From: QHXM01 sp963697975
GTDB taxonomy: Bacteria > Acidobacteriota > Blastocatellia > Pyrinomonadales > Pyrinomonadaceae
Reading direction: 5' to 3'
NCBI GenBank assembly: GCA_963697975.1
Contig: OY969111.1
Coordinates: 5,106,223-5,170,222, forward strand
Length of the DNA: 64,000 nt
Shown: one piece after another, positions 17,347 through 25,319 of the stretch
Layout: each line of letters starts with the position of its first letter
Numbering within the stretch: position 1 is the first letter of the stretch
Notes under the pieces: model-generated
Databases searched by the model: none
Told to the model about the DNA's origin: nothing
What the model saw: only the letters and a program-made list of their open reading frames with translations
Program-made: the position numbers and the translations under genes

Positions 17347-18821
17347 TTTCTGATTGGTTTTGTTAGTGGCTCCGACGCGAATATTTCATCTGCGGCTGTC
17401 TCGCCGCTGCGAATGCAGTCAGGGATACCCGCGCCGTCGAAAGCATTGCCCGCGAGTTTCAAAGTCGGGTGTGCGCTCAATCGCTGCCGGATTCTGCCGA
17501 CGCGCTCGATGTGGCCCAGATGATATTGCGCCATCGAGCGCGGCCACTTCGAGACGTGCGCGAAAAGCGGCTCTTTCCTGATTCCCAAAAGCTGCTGAAG
17601 GTCACGACGCGTATCTGCAATCATCGCTTCTTCCTCAAGCGCAAACATCTCAGGTTGCAGCGCACCGCCAACGAAAGCTCTGAGAAGCACATGGCCAATG
17701 GGTGCGCGCCCCGCGAATTTCACGCTGCTGAAGGTGCAGGCGAGAATTGAGCGGCGCTCGATAAGCGGCACGACAAAACCGAAGCCATCAAGCGCGTGGG
17801 GAATGTCTGCGCGTTTATATGCAAGATTGATTGTCGCGGTCGAAGCATAGGGAATCGCTTCAAGCTCTTCGGAGAGTTGTGCGTCCGCTTCGCGCAGAAG
17901 TTTCGCCGATGCGTAAGCCGGAAGCGCGAGACAAATAGCATCTGCGTGAATCGTTTCCCCTGCGCTGATAGCAATCTTCCATTGCTTCGTCGCGCCATCG
18001 AAAGCAAGCGATTCGACTCTCGTATTCAGCCGAACTGAAACATCATCCAAACGCGCTTTGATTCCATCAACGAGCGTTTGCATCCCTTCGTCGAACGAGA
18101 GAAAGAGACTGTAGCGCGCGCCGCTCGTCTCCTTCGATTCCGAAGCGCGCACTTTGCGACGCTGTTTCCACATTGCGCGAATCAGGCTGCGGTGCTCGCG
18201 CTCCATCTCCAGAAAGCGCGGCATCGTCGCGCGAAGCGATAGGTTCTCAGGATCCGCCGTGTAGATTCCTCCGACCATCGGCTGCGCCATTCGTTCAAGT
18301 GCTTCACGACCGAGCCTACGCCTGACAAACTGCGCGAGGCTTTCTTCATCGCTCCCGTTCACGGACATGCGTTTGGGCAGAACAAGGTCAAGCGCCATTC
18401 GCGCTTTGCCGGTTAAACTAAAAATCGAGGTCGTCGCAAACGGCCAGAAGCGCGAAGGGGCAAGCAATTGAAAACCTTCCGGAACAGCGCGCAATCGCCC
18501 CTTGCGGACAATGAAGCTCTTGCGATGCTCCTCATTCGTTTCAATCAGGCGCGACGTTAAGCCAATGCGCTTGGCTAGTTCGACTGCTTCAGGTTTTTCG
18601 GAGATAAAGGAATCCGGGCCTGCTTCGAGCAGAAAGCCATCGCGCCGCTCAGTGCGAATGACACCACCCTCGCGCGGTGAAGCTTCCAGAAGTGTAATTT
18701 CCGGCTTGCTCTCTAATTGCGTGCTTCGTTCGATGAGACGATGCGCGGCGGCGAGACCGCTGATGCCGCCGCCGATGACGACAACACGTTTTGGCTTCTG
18801 ATGATGTTGCGGGTCGCTCAT
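17334..18821 (-). CDS. hemG: HemY/CgoX-type (copro)porphyrinogen oxidase
   Basis: This 495-residue FAD flavoprotein is predicted to perform the six-electron oxidation of protoporphyrinogen IX or coproporphyrinogen III. The dinucleotide loop VVVIGGGISGLAAAHRL is at residues 14-30, followed by TLLEASPREGGVIRTE, where the FAD ribose is bound. The C-terminal FAD segment is LKLAGNAFDGAGIPDCIRSG near 455. The chain ends PIRNRQD, and these last codons with the TAA lie in the right arm of an inverted repeat. It follows hemH by 3 nt. Whether the strain uses the protoporphyrin or coproporphyrin route cannot be decided here, because no hemQ or hemN is in view. Confidence 0.87.
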   Translation of the reverse strand: MSDPQHHQKPKRVVVIGGGISGLAAAHRLIERSTQLESKPEITLLEASPREGGVIRTERRDGFLLEAGPDSFISEKPEAVELAKRIGLTSRLIETNEEHRKSFIVRKGRLRAVPEGFQLLAPSRFWPFATTSIFSLTGKARMALDLVLPKRMSVNGSDEESLAQFVRRRLGREALERMAQPMVGGIYTADPENLSLRATMPRFLEMEREHRSLIRAMWKQRRKVRASESKETSGARYSLFLSFDEGMQTLVDGIKARLDDVSVRLNTRVESLAFDGATKQWKIAISAGETIHADAICLALPAYASAKLLREADAQLSEELEAIPYASTATINLAYKRADIPHALDGFGFVVPLIERRSILACTFSSVKFAGRAPIGHVLLRAFVGGALQPEMFALEEEAMIADTRRDLQQLLGIRKEPLFAHVSKWPRSMAQYHLGHIERVGRIRQRLSAHPTLKLAGNAFDGAGIPDCIRSGETAADEIFASEPLTKPIRNRQD

Positions 18822-18824
18822 GGC

Positions 18825-19847
18825 TTAGGCGCTCGCGGGGCGTGCGCTCATCAAGCAACAGTCGGCGGGGCAAACGTCGTGGCTAACGCCGCGCGTTCCG
18901 AGAAAACGGCGCGGGCTTTCAGGATTCATTCGTTCAAGAATCAACTCCCGAATCATCTTGATGAATGCGGGATGCGCGCCGACAGTCGAGGCGCGAAACA
19001 TATTCAGGTTAATCTTCTCACAGAGCGCGCGTGCTTCCGTATCTAGATCATAAAGCACCTCCATGTGATCCGAGATGAAGCCGACGGGCGCGATGACGAC
19101 ATCTTCCGTTCCGGCTTCTTTAAGCTCTGAAAGATAATCGCAGATGTCCGGCTCAAGCCAGGGTTGAGAGGGCGGCCCGCTGCGGCTCTGAAAGACGAGT
19201 CGCCAATTTATGTGACCTAAGCCTTCGGCGACGAGACGACAAGTCTCCAGTAGTTGCGCTTCGTAATCGCAGTTAGTTGCCATCGAGAGCGGGATGCTAT
19301 GGGCTGTGAAAGCAATCTGGGCGTGAGCGCGCCGCTCTTCAGGAATTTTATTAAGCGCTTCTCTCACATTTTCGATGTTCGGTTCAATGAAGCCCGGATG
19401 ATTGTAGAAGACGCGTAGCTTTTCAATCTGCGGCGCACCCGTTCCAACTACATCCTGAGCGCGCATGATGTCTTCACGATACTGGCGACAGCCGGAGTAT
19501 GAACTGTAAGCGGAGGTGAAAAAGGCGAGCGCGTTTTTGATGCCGTCATCGGCCATCTGGCGAAGCGTGTCAGATAACATCGGATGCCAGTTGCGATTGC
19601 CCCAGTAGATGGGAAACTGCGGGCCATGCGCTTCCAACTCTTTTTCGAGAGCGGCAATCAGCGTTCGATTCTGCGAGTTGATGGGGCTGACGCCGCCGAA
19701 CAATTCGTAATGATGAGCGACCGCGCGCATTCTCTCCGGCGGCACGTTCTTTCCGCGCAGCACGTTTTCGAGAAACGGCATCACCTCATCCATCCCTTCC
19801 GGCCCACCGAATGAGACGAACAGGAGAGCATCGTAAGTTTGATTCAT
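18825..19847 (-). CDS. hemH: Ferrochelatase
   Basis: Predicted to insert Fe2+ into proto- or coproporphyrin. From the chosen start (MNQTYDALLFVSFGGPEGMD) the 340-residue protein has the metal-site FTAHSIP near residue 187 and the porphyrin-binding SGPPSQPWLEPD near 225. PVGFISDHMEVLYDLD near 260 holds the conserved HxE. The tail has an unusual Cys cluster, HDVCPADCCL, beyond the normal end. Some bacterial ferrochelatases carry a C-terminal [2Fe-2S] cluster, so this could be a metal site, but the spacing differs. The ATG at 19847 overlaps the upstream TGA (ATGA), which fixes the start over a longer option at 19883. Confidence 0.9.
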   Translation of the reverse strand: MNQTYDALLFVSFGGPEGMDEVMPFLENVLRGKNVPPERMRAVAHHYELFGGVSPINSQNRTLIAALEKELEAHGPQFPIYWGNRNWHPMLSDTLRQMADDGIKNALAFFTSAYSSYSGCRQYREDIMRAQDVVGTGAPQIEKLRVFYNHPGFIEPNIENVREALNKIPEERRAHAQIAFTAHSIPLSMATNCDYEAQLLETCRLVAEGLGHINWRLVFQSRSGPPSQPWLEPDICDYLSELKEAGTEDVVIAPVGFISDHMEVLYDLDTEARALCEKINLNMFRASTVGAHPAFIKMIRELILERMNPESPRRFLGTRGVSHDVCPADCCLMSARPASA

Positions 19848-20062
19848 TTCGCGTAGGATTCCAGATAACCGCAATTTGTACAACGGACGGTTAAAATCTC
19901 GACTTGCCGCTTATCCCTTGTTTTTATTCCAGTCCAGAAACTCTTTTCCGGCTCGCCCGCAACCCACGTGCTGGTGGCAACCCCGCCGTATGTCGCGTCG
20001 GCAATAAACCCTTCTTCCATTTCATGCTGGCATTTCGGACATTTGTGATCGGGCGTTGTCAT
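19844..20062 (-). CDS. Small zinc-ribbon protein (DUF6487-like)
   Basis: This 72-residue cytoplasmic protein has two CxxC knuckles: CPKCQHEMEEGFIAD at the start and CTNCGYLESYAK at the end, with a Trp-rich middle (STWVAGEPEKSFWTGIK). The layout resembles the DUF6487 family of small zinc-binding proteins; the family name is from memory and unverified. It sits between hemE (41 nt) and hemH (4-nt ATGA overlap), so it is co-expressed with heme synthesis and could have a metal-related role there, though that is only contextual. A GAAAGGAAG ribosome-binding site precedes the ATG. Confidence 0.75.
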   Translation of the reverse strand: MTTPDHKCPKCQHEMEEGFIADATYGGVATSTWVAGEPEKSFWTGIKTRDKRQVEILTVRCTNCGYLESYAK

Positions 20063-20103
20063 CTAAACTTCCTTTCGTCTGATTTATCTAACGGGAGCGA
20101 TTC

Positions 20104-21168
20104 TTATTTCCGACTCATTTCATGCACCGCCTCAACCAGCGCAATCACATTTTCAACCGGAGTGTCCGGCAAGATACCGTGACCCAAATTAAAAATATGT
20201 CCCGGTCGCCCTTCTGCGCGTTCGAGAATTCGTTTAGCCTGCGCGCGTATGAACTCCTGATTAGCGAAGAGTGCGACCGGATCAAGATTGCCCATTACGG
20301 CTACGTTGCCGAGTCTAGCCCAGGCCTCTCGTAAATCAACTCGCCAGTCTAATCCGATAACGTCCCCGCCAGCTTCGCGCATCAACTCAAGCAACGTGGC
20401 TGTGCCTGTGCCGAAGTGTATGACAGGTGTCCCCGGCGTGATGCTCTGGATAACGGCGCGCGTGTGCGGCAGCACGTACTCGCGGTAATCTTCGGGGCTG
20501 AGGCAGCCGACCCACGAGTCGAAAAGCTGTACGGCCTGCGCGCCCGCTGCGATCTGCGCGTTGAGATAGCGGCCAAGCGCGCGAGTGATGAGTGACATCA
20601 TCTGGTTCCATGCGCCGCTGTCTCCATACATCAGAGATTTCGTGTGGACGTAGTTTCGCGATCCGCCGCCTTCGATCATGTAAGAGGCGAGCGTAAACGG
20701 TGCGCCCGAAAAGCCTATGAGCGGCAAGTCAGGTCGCAGCGCGCGGCGCGTTCGCCGGATAGCTTCAAAAACGTAGTCGAGCGATTCAACGGTCTCGACT
20801 TCGCGAAGGCGTTCGACATCGCTTGAGGCGCGCACGGGGTTATGAATCGTCGGCCCTTCGCCCTTCGCAAATTCCAGGTCAATGCCCATCGGTTCGAGGA
20901 TGAGAAGAATGTCCGCGAAGATGATGGCCGCGTCAACGTTCAATCGCTCGGCTGCCGTGACGGTCACCTCCGCCGCGAGGTCAGGCGTTTTGCAGAGTTC
21001 CAGAAAGCCTACGCGGGCGCGAACCTCTCTGTACTCGCGCATGTAACGTCCAGCCTGACGCATCAGCCAGATTGGTGTGTACGGGACAGGCTCGCGGCGA
21101 CACGCCCGCATGAACGGGCTATTGTGGAGCGCCGCCGTCTCCGTCCCGGTGTTCTTTTCTTCGCTCAA
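20104..21168 (-). CDS. hemE: Uroporphyrinogen decarboxylase
   Basis: Catalyses four decarboxylations, turning uroporphyrinogen III into coproporphyrinogen III. The signature PIWLMRQAGRYMREYRE lies near residue 32, and DAAIIFADILLILEPMG contains the catalytic Asp. GFSGAPFTLASYMIEGG and FDSWVGCLSPEDY are also conserved. The C-terminal INLGHG equivalent is FNLGHGILPDTPVENV. The frame extends upstream to a TTG at 21279, but that would add 37 low-complexity residues. The TTG at 21168 gives MSEEKNTG and the normal length of 354 residues, with AGAGAG-like purines upstream, so it is preferred. It heads the hemE - zinc ribbon - hemH - hemG operon. Confidence 0.9.
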   Translation of the reverse strand: MSEEKNTGTETAALHNSPFMRACRREPVPYTPIWLMRQAGRYMREYREVRARVGFLELCKTPDLAAEVTVTAAERLNVDAAIIFADILLILEPMGIDLEFAKGEGPTIHNPVRASSDVERLREVETVESLDYVFEAIRRTRRALRPDLPLIGFSGAPFTLASYMIEGGGSRNYVHTKSLMYGDSGAWNQMMSLITRALGRYLNAQIAAGAQAVQLFDSWVGCLSPEDYREYVLPHTRAVIQSITPGTPVIHFGTGTATLLELMREAGGDVIGLDWRVDLREAWARLGNVAVMGNLDPVALFANQEFIRAQAKRILERAEGRPGHIFNLGHGILPDTPVENVIALVEAVHEMSRK

Positions 21169-21406
21169 CCTTGCTCTCTTTCTCTTTCGAGGAGTTTCCG
21201 ACTGAACCGGCGGACGCACGAGTTCGTTTAAAGATTCCGATTGCTCCGAAGCGCTCCCCTGCTGAAGTCTTTCCGCCAATGTTTGTCCAGACTACAACAA
21301 CAGAAGGCGTAAATGGTAGTAGCCATGACGGTTTGCACGGTAAATGAGACGAAAACGCTCCGCGCTTTGGATGCGGCGGAGAAAATGATAAACAATAGTA
21401 AAAAAG

Positions 21407-21435
21407 TGCCACGAAACCCGCTTTCGCGGTGTTTT
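21407..21435 (+). promoter_or_regulatory. Shared promoter-like motif upstream of the ECF sigma gene
   Basis: TGCCAC (21407-21412), a 10-nt spacer, then TTCGCGGTGTTTT (21423-21435), 19 nt before the sigma-factor ATG. The same two blocks with the same spacing occur at 24150-24178 upstream of a DUF4097 gene. Given the ECF context, an autoregulated ECF promoter is the simplest reading. An operator for another regulator is also possible. Confidence 0.5.
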
Positions 21436-21454
21436 GATAGTGAGAGCAGCGATT

Positions 21455-22033
21455 ATGAGCGAAAGCGCGAGAGCCTTGACGGACTCAATGCCCGATACGA
21501 TTGAGACAACAGCGCAGCCGCTCGGCTTCGATGAAGCCTTTACGCTGCATCATCGCGCCGTCTTCCGCACGGCTCGTGCCCTGGTGCATGACGCCGGGCT
21601 GGCCGAAGACGTGACGCAGGAGGTCTTTCTCAGGCTTTACAGCCATCTGGACTCGACGCCGGGCGAGGAGTTGCTCAGGGCGTGGCTATTGCGCGTGACG
21701 ATGAACGTGGCGCGAAACACCCTGCGCGGCCAATCGCGCGCTACCGCCCGCGAGGATGAATATGCGAAGCGGGCGGAGACCAGTGGTTGGTTTACGACCG
21801 CAGCGCCGGAAGAAGATTACGAGCGGCGCACGGAGATTGAAGAGGCGCGCCGCGCGCTCGATAAGATTAAAGAGCCGATGCGGAGCGCCCTTTTATTGAA
21901 ACAGCAGGGAATGTCATACCGCGAGATAGCAAACGTTCTCTCTTTGAACGAAACGAACGTCGGGAGCTTGATCGCCAGAGGACGAAAAGAGTTTGTCAGG
22001 TTATACGGCAAAATCGGAGGAACACGGTCATGA
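21455..22033 (+). CDS. ECF-family RNA polymerase sigma factor
   Basis: This 192-residue sigma-70 family factor comprises regions 2 and 4 only. Region 2 spans about residues 20-100 (LHHRAVFRTARALVHDAGLAEDVTQEVFLRLY, with the core-binding D-x-x-Q-E-V-F). Region 4 lies near 130-185 (ALLLKQQGMSYREIANVL, then VGSLIARGRKEFVR), a helix-turn-helix for the -35 element. A TTG at 21434 is possible, but the ATG at 21455 is preferred. The stop overlaps the anti-sigma start (ATGA), the usual arrangement for a sigma held by its membrane partner. The regulon probably includes the DUF4097 genes that follow, supported by a motif shared with 24150-24178. Confidence 0.88.
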   Translation: MSESARALTDSMPDTIETTAQPLGFDEAFTLHHRAVFRTARALVHDAGLAEDVTQEVFLRLYSHLDSTPGEELLRAWLLRVTMNVARNTLRGQSRATAREDEYAKRAETSGWFTTAAPEEDYERRTEIEEARRALDKIKEPMRSALLLKQQGMSYREIANVLSLNETNVGSLIARGRKEFVRLYGKIGGTRS

Positions 22034-22938
22034 GAGAGTGCATTGAAGAGGGAATTCTACAGGGTTATGTTGACGATGAACTCTCCCCCGAAATGGCAGA
22101 GCGCGTGGTCGCGCACTTGGCCGCGTGCGCAACGTGCGCCGAGGCTGCGATAGTCGCTTCCGGCGAAATGTCTTTATTCACGTCCGCGTTTGAGGCTGAG
22201 AACTCGCTGGAGATTCCGACCGTCAGGTTGCGCGAGCGCCTCGACGCGGCGATTGGGGAGATGAATCGTCCGGCGGAATTGTTTGAGCGCAAACACGGCG
22301 GACGTTTGGGAGATTGGCTCGCGTCCTTTGCCGGACTGTTCAAAGTTTCACCGCAGCGCGCCGTTGGCTTCGCCAGCCTGATTGCTGTCATAGCTTTCGC
22401 CGCAATCTTTGCGATTGTTCGATTGAATCGTTCCGACTCTACCGGCAACTCGCCGCAGATCGTGGCCGGAGTTAATAAGCAGACAACGATGGGCGTTAAG
22501 GGCAGTCCGTCTCCAACACCGTCAAGGGCGATTAATCCGAGCGCCGCGCCCGATGAAGAAAATAAGAATCCCCCGAAAAAGCAGACGACGCCGAAAAAGC
22601 AGATCAAGCCGATTTTAGTTCCAGAGCCTGAGCAGTTGCCGAAAGATGAACTGGCGGCAAAGCCTTTGCCCGGCGAGCAGAATTATCTGAAGGCGATTGA
22701 TATTCTTGCCTACGAGATTCAGGCGAGCGGCGAGACAGCCATGAAGCCTTCCTTGCGCGCCGAGTACGAGCGCAATCTCGCCATCGTAAATCAGGCGATT
22801 GATTCCACGCGTCGTGTCGCACGACGAAACCCGAAAGACCCGGACGCCTCGGAGTTTCTTTACTCTTCCTATCAGAGCAAGCTTGACTTGCTCAGCGCCG
22901 TCGCCGAGCAGGTCCGGCCAACAATTGCGACCAGATAA
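22030..22938 (+). CDS. Membrane anti-sigma factor with zf-HC2 domain
   Basis: The 302-residue protein starts with a zinc-binding anti-sigma domain in which C4 and the H29-x3-C33-x2-C36 motif (HLAACATC) match the ZAS/zf-HC2 pattern that binds ECF sigma factors in the cytoplasm. One transmembrane helix (VGFASLIAVIAFAAIFAIV, about 113-132) follows. The periplasmic part begins with a Pro/Lys-rich linker (about 160-205) and ends in a helical region of about 85 residues (YLKAIDILAYEIQASGE onward). That sensor region has no family I recognise. The 4-nt ATGA overlap with the sigma gene indicates coupled translation and near-equal expression. Confidence 0.85.
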   Translation: MRECIEEGILQGYVDDELSPEMAERVVAHLAACATCAEAAIVASGEMSLFTSAFEAENSLEIPTVRLRERLDAAIGEMNRPAELFERKHGGRLGDWLASFAGLFKVSPQRAVGFASLIAVIAFAAIFAIVRLNRSDSTGNSPQIVAGVNKQTTMGVKGSPSPTPSRAINPSAAPDEENKNPPKKQTTPKKQIKPILVPEPEQLPKDELAAKPLPGEQNYLKAIDILAYEIQASGETAMKPSLRAEYERNLAIVNQAIDSTRRVARRNPKDPDASEFLYSSYQSKLDLLSAVAEQVRPTIATR

Positions 22939-22962
22939 AATTTAGCAGGTAATCTTTACGAG

Positions 22963-24030
22963 ATGAAATTCAACTTTTCCATCACTGCTCTTCTGCTCTC
23001 CGCTTTCTTGCTCTGCGGCGCAACCGCGACGCACGCGCAGAAGACTACCGATAAAGCCAAAGACAAACACACAGGCACGGGGCAGGGTGAAGGCAAAGGC
23101 AAAGGCACGGGACAAGGTAAAGGCACAGGGCAGGGTGAGGGCGAAAGCACTTCGCAGGTTACAGAAGCGACGGTTCCAACGACAGAAACTGTCAATGTGA
23201 GCCTCACGACTGGAACTGGCAGAATCAGCGTGCGCGGCTGGGATCGCAAAGAGGTGCGCGCACAAGTGATGCAGGCAGACGCGAAAATAGAGATGCGTAA
23301 AACCGGCGGCACGGACGCGGCCAATCCTGCCATGCGGCTTGAAATCATGGTCTATGAAGATTCGGAAGATAACGCGACAGAGGACAACGCCTGCGATGCC
23401 GATACAGACGTAGTGGTGAATGTGCCGCGCGGCGCAACCGTTTATTTGAAAACAGAGAATGGCGACATAGAGGTTGATGAAGTAGCCGAAGCGCACCTTG
23501 AGACGACCGATGGGAGAATCGAAGCGCGCCGCATCTCAAAGGCGACCGAAGCGGCGAGCGTCAACAATGACATCTCTCTTGAAGATGCGAACGGACGTGT
23601 GCGTCTTAATTCGTTTAGCGGCGTCATCGAGGTCAGAGACCTGCGCTCATTGGATGGAAGCGACTTTGTCAAAATCAAGACGACGAGCGGCGACATCCTG
23701 CTTGATAGAATCGGCCCGGCGCGCGTTGATGCAAGTACCATTGGCGGAGAATTGCGATTGCTGGGGCCGCTGGCTCGTGGCGGTGTCTATAATTTCACGA
23801 CGACGACGGGCGACGTGACGATAATGTTGCCCGTTGCTTCATCCTTCCAACTGAATGCCAAAATCTCCGAAGGCGGAGAGATCATCACGGAGTTTCCCCT
23901 CAAATATAAAGGCTCTGCTTCGCCCCTTAGCCTGCTGCAAGCAGGGCGTCTGCTCGGAACTTACGGCACAGGCGAAGCGGCCATCAATCTCGTCTCTTTC
24001 AGCGGCACGCTCCGACTCAGGAAGCAGTAA
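22963..24030 (+). CDS. Secreted DUF4097-family beta-repeat protein with Gly/Lys/Gln linker
   Basis: This 355-residue protein has a signal peptide (MKFNFSITALLLSAFLLCGA, cleavage near THAQ). A low-complexity segment (residues about 36-65, repeats of GTGQGEGKGK) leads into a DUF4097-type beta-solenoid-like domain. The repeats in that domain have the form GRISVRGWDRKEV, GDIEVDEVAEAHLETTDGRI, GVIEVRDLR and GDVTIMLP. DUF4097 proteins follow sigma/anti-sigma pairs in many bacteria, and their role in the envelope is not settled. It lies 24 nt after the anti-sigma gene, so it is probably in the same operon. A heptamer inverted repeat follows its stop. Confidence 0.8.
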   Translation: MKFNFSITALLLSAFLLCGATATHAQKTTDKAKDKHTGTGQGEGKGKGTGQGKGTGQGEGESTSQVTEATVPTTETVNVSLTTGTGRISVRGWDRKEVRAQVMQADAKIEMRKTGGTDAANPAMRLEIMVYEDSEDNATEDNACDADTDVVVNVPRGATVYLKTENGDIEVDEVAEAHLETTDGRIEARRISKATEAASVNNDISLEDANGRVRLNSFSGVIEVRDLRSLDGSDFVKIKTTSGDILLDRIGPARVDASTIGGELRLLGPLARGGVYNFTTTTGDVTIMLPVASSFQLNAKISEGGEIITEFPLKYKGSASPLSLLQAGRLLGTYGTGEAAINLVSFSGTLRLRKQ

Positions 24031-24032
24031 AA

Positions 24033-24125
24033 CAGTGGTCGGTGGTTGGTGGTCAGTGGTCAGTTAGAACTAGCGATAAACAGTATTGAGCTTTTGCCTT
24101 TAACTGACCACTGACCACTGCTCAT
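24033..24125. repeat. Heptamer inverted repeat (AGTGGTC word)
   Basis: The left side 24033-24069 reads as AGTGGTC, GGTGGTT, GGTGGTC, AGTGGTC, AGTTAGA. The inner 17 nt (24050-24066) pair perfectly with 24101-24117. The loop is 34 nt. It starts 2 nt after the DUF4097 stop. The same word is used at the hslV-hslU junction 28 kb away. The remaining 24126-24292 holds the promoter-like motif at 24150 and nothing else recognised. Confidence 0.82.
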
Positions 24126-24149
24126 TGCCCACTTCCCCCTGAAAATATT

Positions 24150-24178
24150 TGCCACAAAGGGTTACTTCGCGGTGTTTT
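24150..24178 (+). promoter_or_regulatory. Second copy of the promoter-like motif, upstream of a DUF4097 gene
   Basis: TGCCAC (24150-24155), a 10-nt spacer, then TTCGCGGTGTTTT (24166-24178), matching the site at 21407-21435 block for block. It is 114 nt before the ATG at 24293. The conserved blocks with divergent spacer suggest a protein-binding site or ECF promoter rather than a duplicated segment. Confidence 0.5.
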
Positions 24179-24292
24179 CATATCAGAGCGTATGAGTATG
24201 AGCCGACTGCGCCGCTTCTTTTCAGATAGAGCGCGACATTTAACTCGACCGCGATTGTAAAAAGCGCGGCCTCTAGAGCAAAGGTGAGCGAG

Positions 24293-25234
24293 ATGAAATC
24301 AAAGCTGGTGAAGATCGTGGTCGTGATGATGCTGGGGCTGGCGGCTGCGCCACTGGCGCTGGAGCAGTTGAGTAACCTTCAATACGTTGCCGAGCGTTGG
24401 ACTCGAAACACGTTCCTGAGCGGTATCGTCGCCGCGCACGCGAGCGAAAAAGAGACAAGCGCGACTGTCGCGGTCGCTGCAACCGTTCCTTTTAATCAGA
24501 CGGCTTCGTCATCGGAGGACTTTCGCTGGAGCGGGCGCGTCGCCGCAGGCCGCACCATCGAGGTTAAAGGTATCAATGGCGACGTGCGTGCCGAAGCCTC
24601 TCAGGGAAATGAAGTCGAAGTCACGGCAACCAAAACGGCACGCCGTAGCGACCCCAAGACAGTTGAGATACGAGTGATCGAACATGAGGGCGGCGTCACG
24701 ATATGCGCCGTTTATCCGAGCACAGATTCGAGCCGTCCCAATCAATGCACCCCTGACGAGGGCGGGCAGATGAACGTCAGCGATAACGACGTGTCCGTCA
24801 CGTTCAATGTCCGTGTGCCGCAGGGCGTGCGCTTTAGCGGTCGCACAGTCAACGGTGGAATCGAAACCGGTGCGCTCGGCAGCGATGTTTATGCCAAGAC
24901 AGTCAACGGTAGTATTAAAGTGAGCGCCGCCGGAATTGCGCGCGCCAAGACGGTGAACGGCTCAATCACCGCATCGCTGGGACGCGCAGACTGGAACGGG
25001 GAGCTTGATTTCAAGACCGTCAACGGCACAATCACGCTCGACCTGCCATCGAATACGAGCGCAGAGGTCAAGGCCGAAACCTTAAACGGCGACATCTCGA
25101 CGGACTTTCCGTTGACTATTCTGGGGCGCGTCAGTCGTCGTCACCTGAACGGCACAATCGGCAACGGGAGCGGCGGGCGCGAGCTTTCTCTCAAGACGGT
25201 CAACGGCAGCATCCGGCTGCGTCGCACGTCATGA
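24293..25234 (+). CDS. Secreted/anchored DUF4097-family protein with VNGS repeats
   Basis: This 313-residue protein has an N-terminal hydrophobic segment (LVKIVVVMMLGLAAAPLALE), either a signal peptide or an anchor. The body is a regular beta-repeat domain in which the phrase K-T-V-N-G-S/T-I recurs about every 20 residues (KTVNGSIKVSAAG, KTVNGSITASLG, KTVNGTITLDLP, KTVNGSIRLRR), preceded by IKGINGDVRAEA-like strands. This regularity fits a solenoid. The ATG at 24293 is chosen over GTG 24284 because AAAGGTGAG sits at the right distance. The upstream motif at 24150 links it to the ECF sigma system. Biochemical role unknown. Confidence 0.78.
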   Translation: MKSKLVKIVVVMMLGLAAAPLALEQLSNLQYVAERWTRNTFLSGIVAAHASEKETSATVAVAATVPFNQTASSSEDFRWSGRVAAGRTIEVKGINGDVRAEASQGNEVEVTATKTARRSDPKTVEIRVIEHEGGVTICAVYPSTDSSRPNQCTPDEGGQMNVSDNDVSVTFNVRVPQGVRFSGRTVNGGIETGALGSDVYAKTVNGSIKVSAAGIARAKTVNGSITASLGRADWNGELDFKTVNGTITLDLPSNTSAEVKAETLNGDISTDFPLTILGRVSRRHLNGTIGNGSGGRELSLKTVNGSIRLRRTS

Positions 25235-25319
25235 AGCTTCGCGGATAAGAAGTAAGTGCCCGAAGTTTTCAACCACAACGAGCCATTAAACTTGAAGTAA
25301 GACAGTTACTGAGGAAATT

